Position numbers and translations under genes: made by a program. DNA of 64,000 nt from assembly GCA_036261915.1 (NCBI GenBank), contig DATAJX010000004.1, positions 1 to 64,000 of the forward strand. The letters are read 5' to 3'. Source of the stretch: DATAJX01 sp036261915. Lineage in GTDB: Bacteria > Pseudomonadota > Alphaproteobacteria > UBA2136 > UBA6156. Below are positions 46,281 to 53,943 of the stretch, in pieces. The notes under the pieces are model-generated. The model saw nothing but the letters and a program-made list of their open reading frames with translations. It was not told the DNA's origin and made no database searches. Position 1 is the first letter of the stretch, and each line of letters begins with the position of its first letter.

Positions 46281-49200
46281 ATGAAACGCGCCGTCGCTAC
46301 ATTATGGTTATTGGCAAGTAGCGCGCTCGCCCTGCCGCAGGGCGGCAGCGTGGCCAGTGGCGGCAGCACCTTTACCCAGCCCAATGCCTCCACCCTCAAC
46401 ATTACCCAAAGCACCAACAGCGCGGTGCTCAACTGGACCGGCTTCGATATTGCCGCGGGCGAACGCGTCAACTTTTACCAGCCTGGCAGCAACGCCCTTA
46501 GCATTAACCGCATTTCCGGCAACGCCTCGCAGATCGACGGCCAGATCTCCGCCAACGGCCGTGTCTGGTTGCTCAACCCCAACGGGGTCATGTTCGGGCA
46601 GGGCGCGCGGGTCGATGTGGGCGGCCTGCTCACCAGCACCGGCACGCTGCTCGAAGACGGCACCCTTGGCGGCATTACCGGCGGCACCATCACCAACAAC
46701 GGCGTCATCAACGCCAGCCAGTATGCCGCCCTGGTCGGGGCCACCGTCACCAACAACGGCACCATCACCTCGCCCAAAATCACGCTGGCGGCGGCCCCGG
46801 CCTTTTCACTCGATGAGTCCGGCCTCATCAGCATCGCTCCCGGCGTGGCCGACTTTTCCCAGCGCGTGGCCAACAACGGGCAACTGCACAGCGCGGGCGG
46901 CAACATTCAACTGATGACCCAGGCCGGGCTGGCCAGCGTCATCAACAACACCGGCATCATCGAGGCCAACGGCGTCACCACCAACGGCGGCACCATCAAG
47001 CTCACCGGCGGAGTAGTCAATGTCGATACCGGCAGCAAGATCACCGCCAATGGTGGCACCAACGGCAACGGCGGCACGGTCGATGTCATCGGCACTTATA
47101 CCCGCATGGCGGGCACCATCGAGGCCCGCGGCGGCAGCGCCAGCGGCAACGGCGGCAAGGTCGAGGTTTCGGGCCACCAGGGCATGAGCCTGCCGGGCAC
47201 CGTCATCACCACCGCCGCCAACGGCAAAACCGGCACCCTGCTCATCGATCCCGCCAACATCACCATCACCAACGGTGGCCCCGATACCGACGACGCCGAA
47301 TCCATCGACGGCAGCGTCCTGGCGGCCGACGGCGGCGGCACCGATTTCAGCATCTCCGAACAGGCTCTCGAAGCGCTGTCCGCCGGTACCAATATTCTGC
47401 TGGAGGCCACTAACGACATCACCATCGCCCCGCTCACCGACCATGTGCTCAACCTTGCCACCACCGGCAGCGTGGTATTCACCGCCGACAGCGACAATGA
47501 CGGCAGCGGCAATTTCAGCATGAACGCGCTCGACAGCATCGTCACCGGCGGCGCGGCCGTCACCATCAATGGCGCCCATATCAATGTAGGCAGCATCGAT
47601 ACTTCGGCAGGCACCGGCGCCATCCTGCTCAATACCACCACCGGCAGCGGCAACGTCACGGTGGGCAATGCCCTCACCAGCACCAATGCGGCCATCACCC
47701 TCAACGGCAACCTGCTGCTGCCGAACGATGTGGCCCTCACCAGCGCAGGCGGCGCCATCACCCTCAACGGCAGCGCCACCGGCGCCTACGTGTTGGCGCT
47801 CACCGCAGGCAGCGGTGCCATCAGCCTGCGTAATGTCGATGTCGGCACGCTCACCCTCGCCAGTGCGGGCGGCCTTACCCTCAACGGCAGCCTGCTGGCC
47901 GACAATGCCCTCAACTTCGGCAACGCGGGCGCCATCACGCTGGCGGGCAACAGCACCATCACGGCCGATAACGGCAGCACCCGCCAAAACGTCACCCTCG
48001 GCAGCGGCAACACCATCAACGGCAATTACTCGCTGGCCATTACCGGTGCGGTGGTTAACGTAGGAGGCGCCGTGGGTGGTAACAGCGCGCTCACTACTTT
48101 TACCACCGATGCCAACAGCACCTTAAGTTTAGCCGCAGCCAACACCAGTGGCGCGCAAAACCACACCGGCACCGGCGGCATCACGCTTAATGGCAACCTC
48201 GGCACCAACGGCGGGGCGGTCAACCTGAATAACAACGTCACCCTCGGCAGCAACGTGCAGGTGGCCAGCACCGGCGGCAACATTACCGCCGCGGGCACCG
48301 TTAATGGCGCGCACGATCTCACCCTCAACGCAGGCGGCGGTGCGGTCGCGCTTAACGACACTGTCGGTAACAGCGCCCGTCTCACCACCCTTACCGCCAC
48401 CGGCGGCGCCCTTACCCTGAATGGTGTGCAAACCACCGGCGCCCAAACCTATACCGGCCCGGCCACCATTAATGGCACCTTTGCCCACAACACCGGCAAC
48501 ACCAGCTTTGCCAACGCCGTTACGCTGGCGGGTAACACCACCTTCAACACCAGTGCCGGTAATGGCAATACCAGCTTCAACAGCACGGTCGACGGCCCCT
48601 ACAGCCTCACCATGACCGGTGGCACCGGCACCAACACCTTTACCGGCGCGGTCGGCGGCGGCACGCCGCTGGCCAGCTTTGCCAGCACGGGCACCAACAG
48701 CCTGCATAACGTCACCACCAGCGGCGCGCAAAGCTTTGCGGGCAACACCACGCTCAACGGCATCTACACCGCCGGAACCACCCTCGGCCTCACCGGCAAC
48801 ACCACACTGGCCGCCAACAGCACGCTCACCGGCGGCGGCGCGGCAGGGAATGACATCACCCTCGGCGGCACGGTCACCGGCGCCCATATCCTTACCGTGC
48901 AGGCAGGCGGCGCCGATATCTATTTCAACACCTTCAGCGCCCCTACACTGGCACTGGCCAGCGGCAACAACGTGTTCATCAATACCAGCCTGGCCTCGGC
49001 CAACGGGCTCGATTTCACCAATCTCGGCGCCCTAAGCCTGCAAACCAACGCCACGGTCGATGCCGGCACCGGCAACCTGATCACCGATAGCGCCAACACC
49101 ATCGCGGGCAACGCGCACAATCTTACTGCCACTGGCAACGCCATCACCCTCAACGGCATCAACAACGTGGCTGCCCTTAACGTCAACGGCACCAGCGTGG

Positions 49201-50987
49201 CGCTCAACGGCGCGGTCGATACCACAGGTGCCATCAACGTCACCGGCGCCACCGCGCTCAACAACAACGTGGCCAGCACGGGTGGAAACATCACCTTCAA
49301 CAACGCCGTCACACTGGGCGCCAACAGCACCATCGCCACCGGCGGCGGCAACCTCGTCACCCACGGCACGCTCAACGGGGCTTACGATCTCACCATCACC
49401 GCCGGCAGCGGCAACCTCACGGCCGATGCCGCCTGGGGCGGCCTCACCCCGCTGCAAAGCCTCACCGCCACCGCCGCGGCACTTAACCTGAACAACGTCA
49501 CCACCACCGGCAACCTGTCGCTCACCGGTAGCACCATCGCCAACCAGCAACTGGTGGCGGGCGGCAACCTCACCATCAACGGCCCGCTCACCATTTATAG
49601 CAACCTCACCTCCAACCAGGCCATCAGCCTCAATGGTGTCATTACCATGGCGGGCAATAGCACCATCACCGGCGGTGGTAATGTGGGGAACGACATCACC
49701 CTTACCGGCAGCGTCACCGGCCCCTACAACCTCACGCTGGTGGCCGGGCTGGCAAACCTCAACCTCACCGGCAACGTCAATATCAACGAACTCACCTTCG
49801 CCAGCGGCAGCCAGCTCAATTACGGCGGCGGCACATTGCGCACGGCCGGTAATTTCAGCTTCGGGAATGTAGGCACCATTTACCTGGGCGGCGATACCAC
49901 CATCCACGCCGGGGCAGGGGCCAGCGGCCGCGCCGACGTCATTGCCAACAGCACCAACAACATTCTGGCCAGCGCGCCGGGGGTCGATCTCTCGGTCTAT
50001 GGCGATACCGTCACCTTCTATCAACTGGGAGATACCGGCAGCGGCAGGCTCAACACCCTCAGCATCGACGCCAACATCGTGCAACTGCTCGGCAACGTGT
50101 ACACGCTGGGCGCGCAAACCATCAACGCGCAGCAGGGCTTGGCCGGGTTGCTGGTCAGCCACGGCGGAGACATCACGCTCAACACCCAGTCGCAACTCAT
50201 CGCCGACGTGCAGATCCTCACCGACGGCGGCAACGTCTATTTCAACCAGGCCATCGGCGGCAACCACAACCTGCTGGTCGATGCGGGCAGCGGCAGTATT
50301 TACGTCAACGCCGAACTCGGCGGCGCGGTGCCGCTGGCCAGTTTTCAGGCCGAAGGCGCGCGCATCTATTTAAGCAGCGGCATCACCACACAAGGCAACC
50401 TCACCATCAACGTGCCGGTCACGCTGGCGGCCAACGGTTCGTTCAACACGCAGGGCGGGGCCTTCGTGCTCAACAGCCAGCTCGACGGCGCCCACAGCCT
50501 TACCATCAATACCCGCGGCGGCGATATCGACCTGGTCTACGGCGCCAACGTCGGCACCTATACCCAAAGCAGCCCGGCGGGCGCGGTCAACTGGGGCGGC
50601 ATGGGCCTTGTGGTCGATGGCGACGTCACCGCCGTGCAAAACCGCACCCTCAGCGGCAAGCTCACCAGTGGCGGCCATGCCACCCTGCAGGCCTCGCAGG
50701 GCGTCAATCTCGATCTCGACGTGCACAGCATCGCCTATAGCGGCGGCCCGGCCCGCTTCACCGGCAGCGTGGCGGGCCACATGGGGCGTACCGGCGCCCA
50801 GCGCTTCGGCTTCGGTCCGGTGGTGGCGGGCCCGCTGCATTTCAACAACTATGCGGTGCCGCTGGCCGAAATATATCAAACCCCGCTGTTGCCCAGCTTC
50901 AACCTGCCGCGCTTTAACGGCCCGCTATTCGACGTCAAACTCCCGCCCGAAGCCTTGGGCGACAACACGCTGTCGCTAAATCAGTAG
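46281..50987 (+). CDS. Large TpsA exoprotein (filamentous haemagglutinin N-terminal domain)
   Basis: A 1568-residue secreted protein that starts at the base after the tpsB stop, with GGAG inside tpsB as ribosome site. A signal peptide (ATLWLLASSALA) is followed by the TPS secretion domain (about 20-270) with WTGFDIAAGERVNFYQPG, SQIDGQISANGRVWLLNPNG and VMFGQGARVDVGGLL. The rest is a long run of degenerate Gly/Asn/Thr-rich beta-helix repeats (LTLNGVQTTGAQTYTG-like), then a short unique tail (RTGAQRFGFGPVVAGP). No toxin domain is evident, so adhesion is likelier than contact-dependent inhibition. Confidence 0.92.
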   Translation: MKRAVATLWLLASSALALPQGGSVASGGSTFTQPNASTLNITQSTNSAVLNWTGFDIAAGERVNFYQPGSNALSINRISGNASQIDGQISANGRVWLLNPNGVMFGQGARVDVGGLLTSTGTLLEDGTLGGITGGTITNNGVINASQYAALVGATVTNNGTITSPKITLAAAPAFSLDESGLISIAPGVADFSQRVANNGQLHSAGGNIQLMTQAGLASVINNTGIIEANGVTTNGGTIKLTGGVVNVDTGSKITANGGTNGNGGTVDVIGTYTRMAGTIEARGGSASGNGGKVEVSGHQGMSLPGTVITTAANGKTGTLLIDPANITITNGGPDTDDAESIDGSVLAADGGGTDFSISEQALEALSAGTNILLEATNDITIAPLTDHVLNLATTGSVVFTADSDNDGSGNFSMNALDSIVTGGAAVTINGAHINVGSIDTSAGTGAILLNTTTGSGNVTVGNALTSTNAAITLNGNLLLPNDVALTSAGGAITLNGSATGAYVLALTAGSGAISLRNVDVGTLTLASAGGLTLNGSLLADNALNFGNAGAITLAGNSTITADNGSTRQNVTLGSGNTINGNYSLAITGAVVNVGGAVGGNSALTTFTTDANSTLSLAAANTSGAQNHTGTGGITLNGNLGTNGGAVNLNNNVTLGSNVQVASTGGNITAAGTVNGAHDLTLNAGGGAVALNDTVGNSARLTTLTATGGALTLNGVQTTGAQTYTGPATINGTFAHNTGNTSFANAVTLAGNTTFNTSAGNGNTSFNSTVDGPYSLTMTGGTGTNTFTGAVGGGTPLASFASTGTNSLHNVTTSGAQSFAGNTTLNGIYTAGTTLGLTGNTTLAANSTLTGGGAAGNDITLGGTVTGAHILTVQAGGADIYFNTFSAPTLALASGNNVFINTSLASANGLDFTNLGALSLQTNATVDAGTGNLITDSANTIAGNAHNLTATGNAITLNGINNVAALNVNGTSVALNGAVDTTGAINVTGATALNNNVASTGGNITFNNAVTLGANSTIATGGGNLVTHGTLNGAYDLTITAGSGNLTADAAWGGLTPLQSLTATAAALNLNNVTTTGNLSLTGSTIANQQLVAGGNLTINGPLTIYSNLTSNQAISLNGVITMAGNSTITGGGNVGNDITLTGSVTGPYNLTLVAGLANLNLTGNVNINELTFASGSQLNYGGGTLRTAGNFSFGNVGTIYLGGDTTIHAGAGASGRADVIANSTNNILASAPGVDLSVYGDTVTFYQLGDTGSGRLNTLSIDANIVQLLGNVYTLGAQTINAQQGLAGLLVSHGGDITLNTQSQLIADVQILTDGGNVYFNQAIGGNHNLLVDAGSGSIYVNAELGGAVPLASFQAEGARIYLSSGITTQGNLTINVPVTLAANGSFNTQGGAFVLNSQLDGAHSLTINTRGGDIDLVYGANVGTYTQSSPAGAVNWGGMGLVVDGDVTAVQNRTLSGKLTSGGHATLQASQGVNLDLDVHSIAYSGGPARFTGSVAGHMGRTGAQRFGFGPVVAGPLHFNNYAVPLAEIYQTPLLPSFNLPRFNGPLFDVKLPPEALGDNTLSLNQ

Positions 50988-51023
50988 CCTCGCTTGACAG
51001 CGAAGCGGCCCCGGGCCGACACT

Positions 51024-51482
51024 ATGCGCATGAAAAGCATGTACTTATCCCTGTTGGCCGCCGCGCTCGTCGCGGGTTGCGCCGGTTCGCCCAACGCCAA
51101 CGTCACACAAACCGACCCTAAAACCGGCCAGCCCGTGCAGGCCGCCGAAACCGCCGCCGCCATGCTGCGCGCGTTCCCCGATATTCCCATTCCCGCCAAC
51201 CACAAGATCGACCTCGACCGCAGCATGATCTTCACCACGCCCGGCCAGAGTATGGGCAAGCTGGCCACCACCGGCAGCGGCGACGTCGACAGCCTCTATC
51301 ATTTCTATATCGACAAAATGCCGCAGAACGGCTGGAACCTGGTCAACGCGTTCCAAAGCAGCACCAGCAGCCTTTACTACGCCAAGCCGGGCCGCTTCGT
51401 GGCCATCATTATCGAGCCCTCGGGCTTCAAGGGCTCGCGCGTGTCGCTCAACATCGGCCCCGAGGGCGCCGCCTCCCGCTAA
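51024..51482 (+). CDS. Lipoprotein of unknown function
   Basis: A 152-residue protein with a lipobox (LLAAALVAGCAG). The mature domain has AMLRAFPDIPIPANHKIDLD, GKLATTGSGDVDSLYHFYID and NGWNLVNAFQSSTSSLYYAK, a small alpha-beta fold seen in other proteobacterial envelope lipoproteins that I cannot name. It lies 36 bp after tpsA and could be co-transcribed as an accessory lipoprotein. The ATG at 51024 directly precedes the signal peptide. Confidence 0.7.
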   Translation: MRMKSMYLSLLAAALVAGCAGSPNANVTQTDPKTGQPVQAAETAAAMLRAFPDIPIPANHKIDLDRSMIFTTPGQSMGKLATTGSGDVDSLYHFYIDKMPQNGWNLVNAFQSSTSSLYYAKPGRFVAIIIEPSGFKGSRVSLNIGPEGAASR

Positions 51483-51496
51483 CAACCGCCCCGCTG

Positions 51497-51919
51497 TCAG
51501 TTCTTCACGCAGGTCAGCGAAGCAACGCTTGACCCCACCGAGGGTACGTATCCCCCCGAAACCAGTATGCCGGTGTATCCGCTCGGGCAGTTTGTGGGGT
51601 TGGTGTGAACATAGACATCTATATCGGGATAATAGGTGCAACTGGCAGCAAGGGTATTGCCGTTGCAGGCGATGTTGGCGCCGGTGTACCTGGGCGTGGA
51701 GGCATTGATACAATAGCCATACACCTGCCTCAGCCCGCACCAGGTGCCGGGTGCTGCAATGCTGGTGGCGCTGATGTTACGGAAATATCCATAAGTGCCG
51801 CTCACCACCCCACCCACGCTGGTGCTCACCAACGGCATGCCCACCATCTGCGCCTGCGCCACGCTCGCCGCCATGCCTGCCAGCAGAAGGATTAACCGGA
51901 ATAGCCCTCTTTTTGCCAT
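51497..51919 (-). CDS. Secreted Cys-rich protein with the PLVSTS-GG-VSGTY module
   Basis: A 140-residue protein with signal peptide LILLLAGMAASVAQA. The mature N-terminus QMVGMPLVSTSVGGVVSGTY matches the start of the S74 protein at 13096-13824. Six Cys follow (GTWCGLRQVYGYC, NIACNG, AASCTYYP, PTNCPSG, LTCVKN), enough for three disulphides. Function unknown; probably surface-exposed. It is divergent from the XRE regulator with a palindrome between them. Confidence 0.65.
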   Translation of the reverse strand: MAKRGLFRLILLLAGMAASVAQAQMVGMPLVSTSVGGVVSGTYGYFRNISATSIAAPGTWCGLRQVYGYCINASTPRYTGANIACNGNTLAASCTYYPDIDVYVHTNPTNCPSGYTGILVSGGYVPSVGSSVASLTCVKN

Positions 51920-51933
51920 ATGTATTGTTGGCT

Positions 51934-51958
51934 ATAGCCTACATATTTTGTAGGCTAT
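51934..51958. promoter_or_regulatory. Palindromic operator between the secreted protein and the XRE regulator
   Basis: Perfect 10-bp inverted repeat ATAGCCTACA-N5-TGTAGGCTAT in the 58-bp divergent gap. It is the obvious binding site for the small XRE protein, which would then control both genes. Confidence 0.65.
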
Positions 51959-51977
51959 TGGCAACATAATTTTGGGC

Positions 51978-52187
51978 ATGAACAAGGTGCTCAAGGTTAT
52001 TGGCCGTAACATTGCCCATGCCCGCAAGGCCAAGGGCTGGACACAGGACGAACTGGCTCACCGCACCGGCATGGACCGAAGCTACCTAAGCGAGATCGAA
52101 AACGGACACAAAAATCCGAGCGTGCTGGTGCTGCTCGATCTCGCCAATACGCTGGACGTTTCGCCCAGCCAACTCCTCGAAACCTAG
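51978..52187 (+). CDS. Small XRE-family transcriptional regulator
   Basis: A 69-residue protein that is almost entirely a helix-turn-helix: IGRNIAHARKAKGWTQDELA, then HRTGMDRSYLSEIENGHKNP and LLDLANTLDVSPSQLLE. It has no sensor domain, so it is likely a simple dimeric repressor like SinR- or controller-type proteins. A 25-bp palindrome ends 20 bp before its start. The stop is two bases before the converging xerC stop. Confidence 0.85.
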   Translation: MNKVLKVIGRNIAHARKAKGWTQDELAHRTGMDRSYLSEIENGHKNPSVLVLLDLANTLDVSPSQLLET

Positions 52188-52189
52188 CG

Positions 52190-53107
52190 CTACTTATTAA
52201 GGGGGTGAGCCTTCTGGTGCACGGCCATCAGCCGCTGCACATCGGCCGCCAAATAGCGCTGCGTGGTGCTCAGGTTGGCGTGGCCCAATAGTTCCTGAAC
52301 CGTCCTCAAATCAGCCCCGTTAGCCAGCATGTGGGTGGCAAAGCTGTGGCGCAGGGCATGCGGGGTCAGGTGGTCCGGCAGGTTCAGGTCGCGGCGGGTC
52401 TTTTGCAATACCTGCTGGGCGCGGCGCGGCGTCAGGGCCTTGCCGTTCGCGCCGGGGAACAACGGCGCACTGTCCGGCGCCCCGTTGTGCGCGTTCAGCC
52501 AGCTGTTCAAAGCGCTTTGCACGGGCAGGGGCAGGGGTATCACCCGCGCCTTGTTGCCTTTCCCGATAATGGTCAGCGTTTCGCCACGCGCGTTCTCCCG
52601 CGTCAGGTTCAAGGCTTCCGATATCCGCAACCCCAGCCCGTACAACGTAATGAACAAGGTAAAGTCGCGGCGTTTCTCAACGGGGAACTTCTGCGGGTTG
52701 GTCGGCGGGGGTGATAACTTCTCCAGCAAGTCCCACGTCTGCGTCTGGTTCAGTGCCTTGGGCGGCGGCGCGGCGGCCTTCAAACCCTTGGTGGTCGCCA
52801 GAGCGGGCAGGGGCATGCCATGGCTGTCTTCCACCCAACGCGCAAAGGTGCGCAAACTCGCCAAAGCGCGGTTCAAACTGGTCTTGTTCTTCCCGCCACG
52901 CAACCCTGCCGCCAGCCAGCTTTCCACGTCGCGGGCACTGAAGCTCGGCAATTCCACCACCGTTAATTCCGCGGTCTTGTGCTGCTTCATGAAGTCGGCA
53001 AAAGCCGCCAGGTCGCGGCTGTAAGCCTCCACCGTATGCGCACTCAACCGCCGGGTGTTGGCCAGGTAGTCGGCAAAATCGGTAACAAGGGCGGGCTGTT
53101 TATCCAT
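52190..53107 (-). CDS. xerC: Tyrosine recombinase XerC
   Basis: A 305-residue recombinase. The N-terminal SAM-like domain has RRLSAHTVEAYSRDLAAFAD. The catalytic residues are Arg in GLGLRISEALNL, Lys near TIIGKGNKARVIPL, HxxR in HALRHSFATHML, His in LLGHANLSTTQRYL, and the Tyr nucleophile in the same segment. With XerD it resolves chromosome dimers at dif. It overlaps the DUF484 gene by 8 bp and lies near priA, the usual order in alphaproteobacteria; so it is the cell's XerC rather than an integrase. Confidence 0.92.
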   Translation of the reverse strand: MDKQPALVTDFADYLANTRRLSAHTVEAYSRDLAAFADFMKQHKTAELTVVELPSFSARDVESWLAAGLRGGKNKTSLNRALASLRTFARWVEDSHGMPLPALATTKGLKAAAPPPKALNQTQTWDLLEKLSPPPTNPQKFPVEKRRDFTLFITLYGLGLRISEALNLTRENARGETLTIIGKGNKARVIPLPLPVQSALNSWLNAHNGAPDSAPLFPGANGKALTPRRAQQVLQKTRRDLNLPDHLTPHALRHSFATHMLANGADLRTVQELLGHANLSTTQRYLAADVQRLMAVHQKAHPLNK

Positions 53108-53786
53108 TCAGCTTGGCAAGGCAGGCCCCCACCGCCGCGGCAAAAAACGCCGCCAGCTCGGTGCTCTGCCCATCATGAAAACGCGTCGCATCGCCACTCG
53201 CCAGCGTCAGCAGCCCCAGCGTGGCACCGGCCGGGCTCACCAGCCGCAGCAACGCATCGCTCTTCAGCATGTTGCCCTTGGGGCCGTACATTTTGCGCTC
53301 CAGCGGATCGGTCAGGCTGCGCAGCTTCACCGATTCCGGGCAAAGGGCGTCAATCTCATCCAGCGTCAGCCCGGTGGCCGAAGGCTTGGGCCCCACCAGC
53401 AGCAAGCGCGTGGCCTCAAGCCCCAGGTTGTCCTTCAAACTAGTCTGCAGCAAATGCCGTAATTCCGAAATACTTTTGCAAGCGAGCAAAGCGATCACCG
53501 CCCCAAAAATGGCATTGGCGGTGTGGGCGTTGGCGCGGGCGGTGGCCACGTAGCGCTGCTGCCTAATGGCCAGTTTTTCCGCCGCCTGCGTACTTTTCTC
53601 GGCGCGGGCCGCATGTAAGCTGAGAATATTGCCGCTCTTCTTGGGCACCATCAACTGCTGAAGCGTATCGGCGTGCTCGGCAAAAAACGCCGGGTGCGCC
53701 TGCAGCCAGCCTAAAACCTGGGGGGCTGTCAGCCGGGCCGAAGTGGCGGTTTTACTGGCTTTTTTGGCGTTAGCGGCGGTGGGCAT
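53100..53786 (-). CDS. DUF484-family protein
   Basis: A 228-residue protein with LTAPQVLGWLQAHPAFFAEH, the linker KKSGNILSLHAARAEKSTQ, a coiled coil, and a GAF-like C-terminal domain (ATRLLLVGP, LRLVSPAGATLGLLTLASGD, RFHDGQSTELAAFF). DUF484 is almost always next to xerC and may help recombination or act as a sensor. It begins at the ATG at 53786 with a short disordered Lys/Ala tail. Longer upstream frames have no support. Confidence 0.88.
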   Translation of the reverse strand: MPTAANAKKASKTATSARLTAPQVLGWLQAHPAFFAEHADTLQQLMVPKKSGNILSLHAARAEKSTQAAEKLAIRQQRYVATARANAHTANAIFGAVIALLACKSISELRHLLQTSLKDNLGLEATRLLLVGPKPSATGLTLDEIDALCPESVKLRSLTDPLERKMYGPKGNMLKSDALLRLVSPAGATLGLLTLASGDATRFHDGQSTELAAFFAAAVGACLAKLNG

Positions 53787-53822
53787 GTCAGCTTGCAGTC
53801 GGTTGGGTTCATATCTGTGTTG

Positions 53823-53925
53823 TGCGGCACAGGGGTTCATGGGTTCCCCGGTGCTTGCCGCAATAAAAAGCAAGCGGCATCCCTCTTGCCCACAAACGCT
53901 TCCGGTTGGAGGCGTTTGTGTTTTT
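53823..53925 (+). ncRNA. Candidate small RNA or leader upstream of priA
   Basis: The 157-bp gap before priA holds a stem TGCGGCA/TGCCGCA (53823-53862) with an inner GGGG/CCCC, a second short stem with GCTTGC/GCAAGC, and a strong terminator. A terminator 19 bp before the priA start, with no plus-strand gene upstream, suggests a short transcript or attenuator. It does not match tmRNA, 6S or SRP RNA as I know them. Confidence 0.3.
53891..53925 (+). terminator. Strong terminator or attenuator 19 bp before priA
   Basis: CACAAACGC pairs with GCGTTTGTG and the helix continues through TTCC/GGAG around a GGTT loop, followed by five T's. Confidence 0.75.
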
Positions 53926-53943
53926 GGGGTACAACAGTTTCCT

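Noticed and set aside
46806..50267. Long minus-strand frames antisense to tpsA.
   Set aside because: Gly/Ala/Val/Asp-rich mirror of the repeats; no start context or domain.
51497..51919. The Cys-rich secreted protein and the XRE gene as a toxin-antitoxin pair.
   Set aside because: The partner has a signal peptide and a module shared with a surface protein, and the genes are divergent, not co-transcribed.
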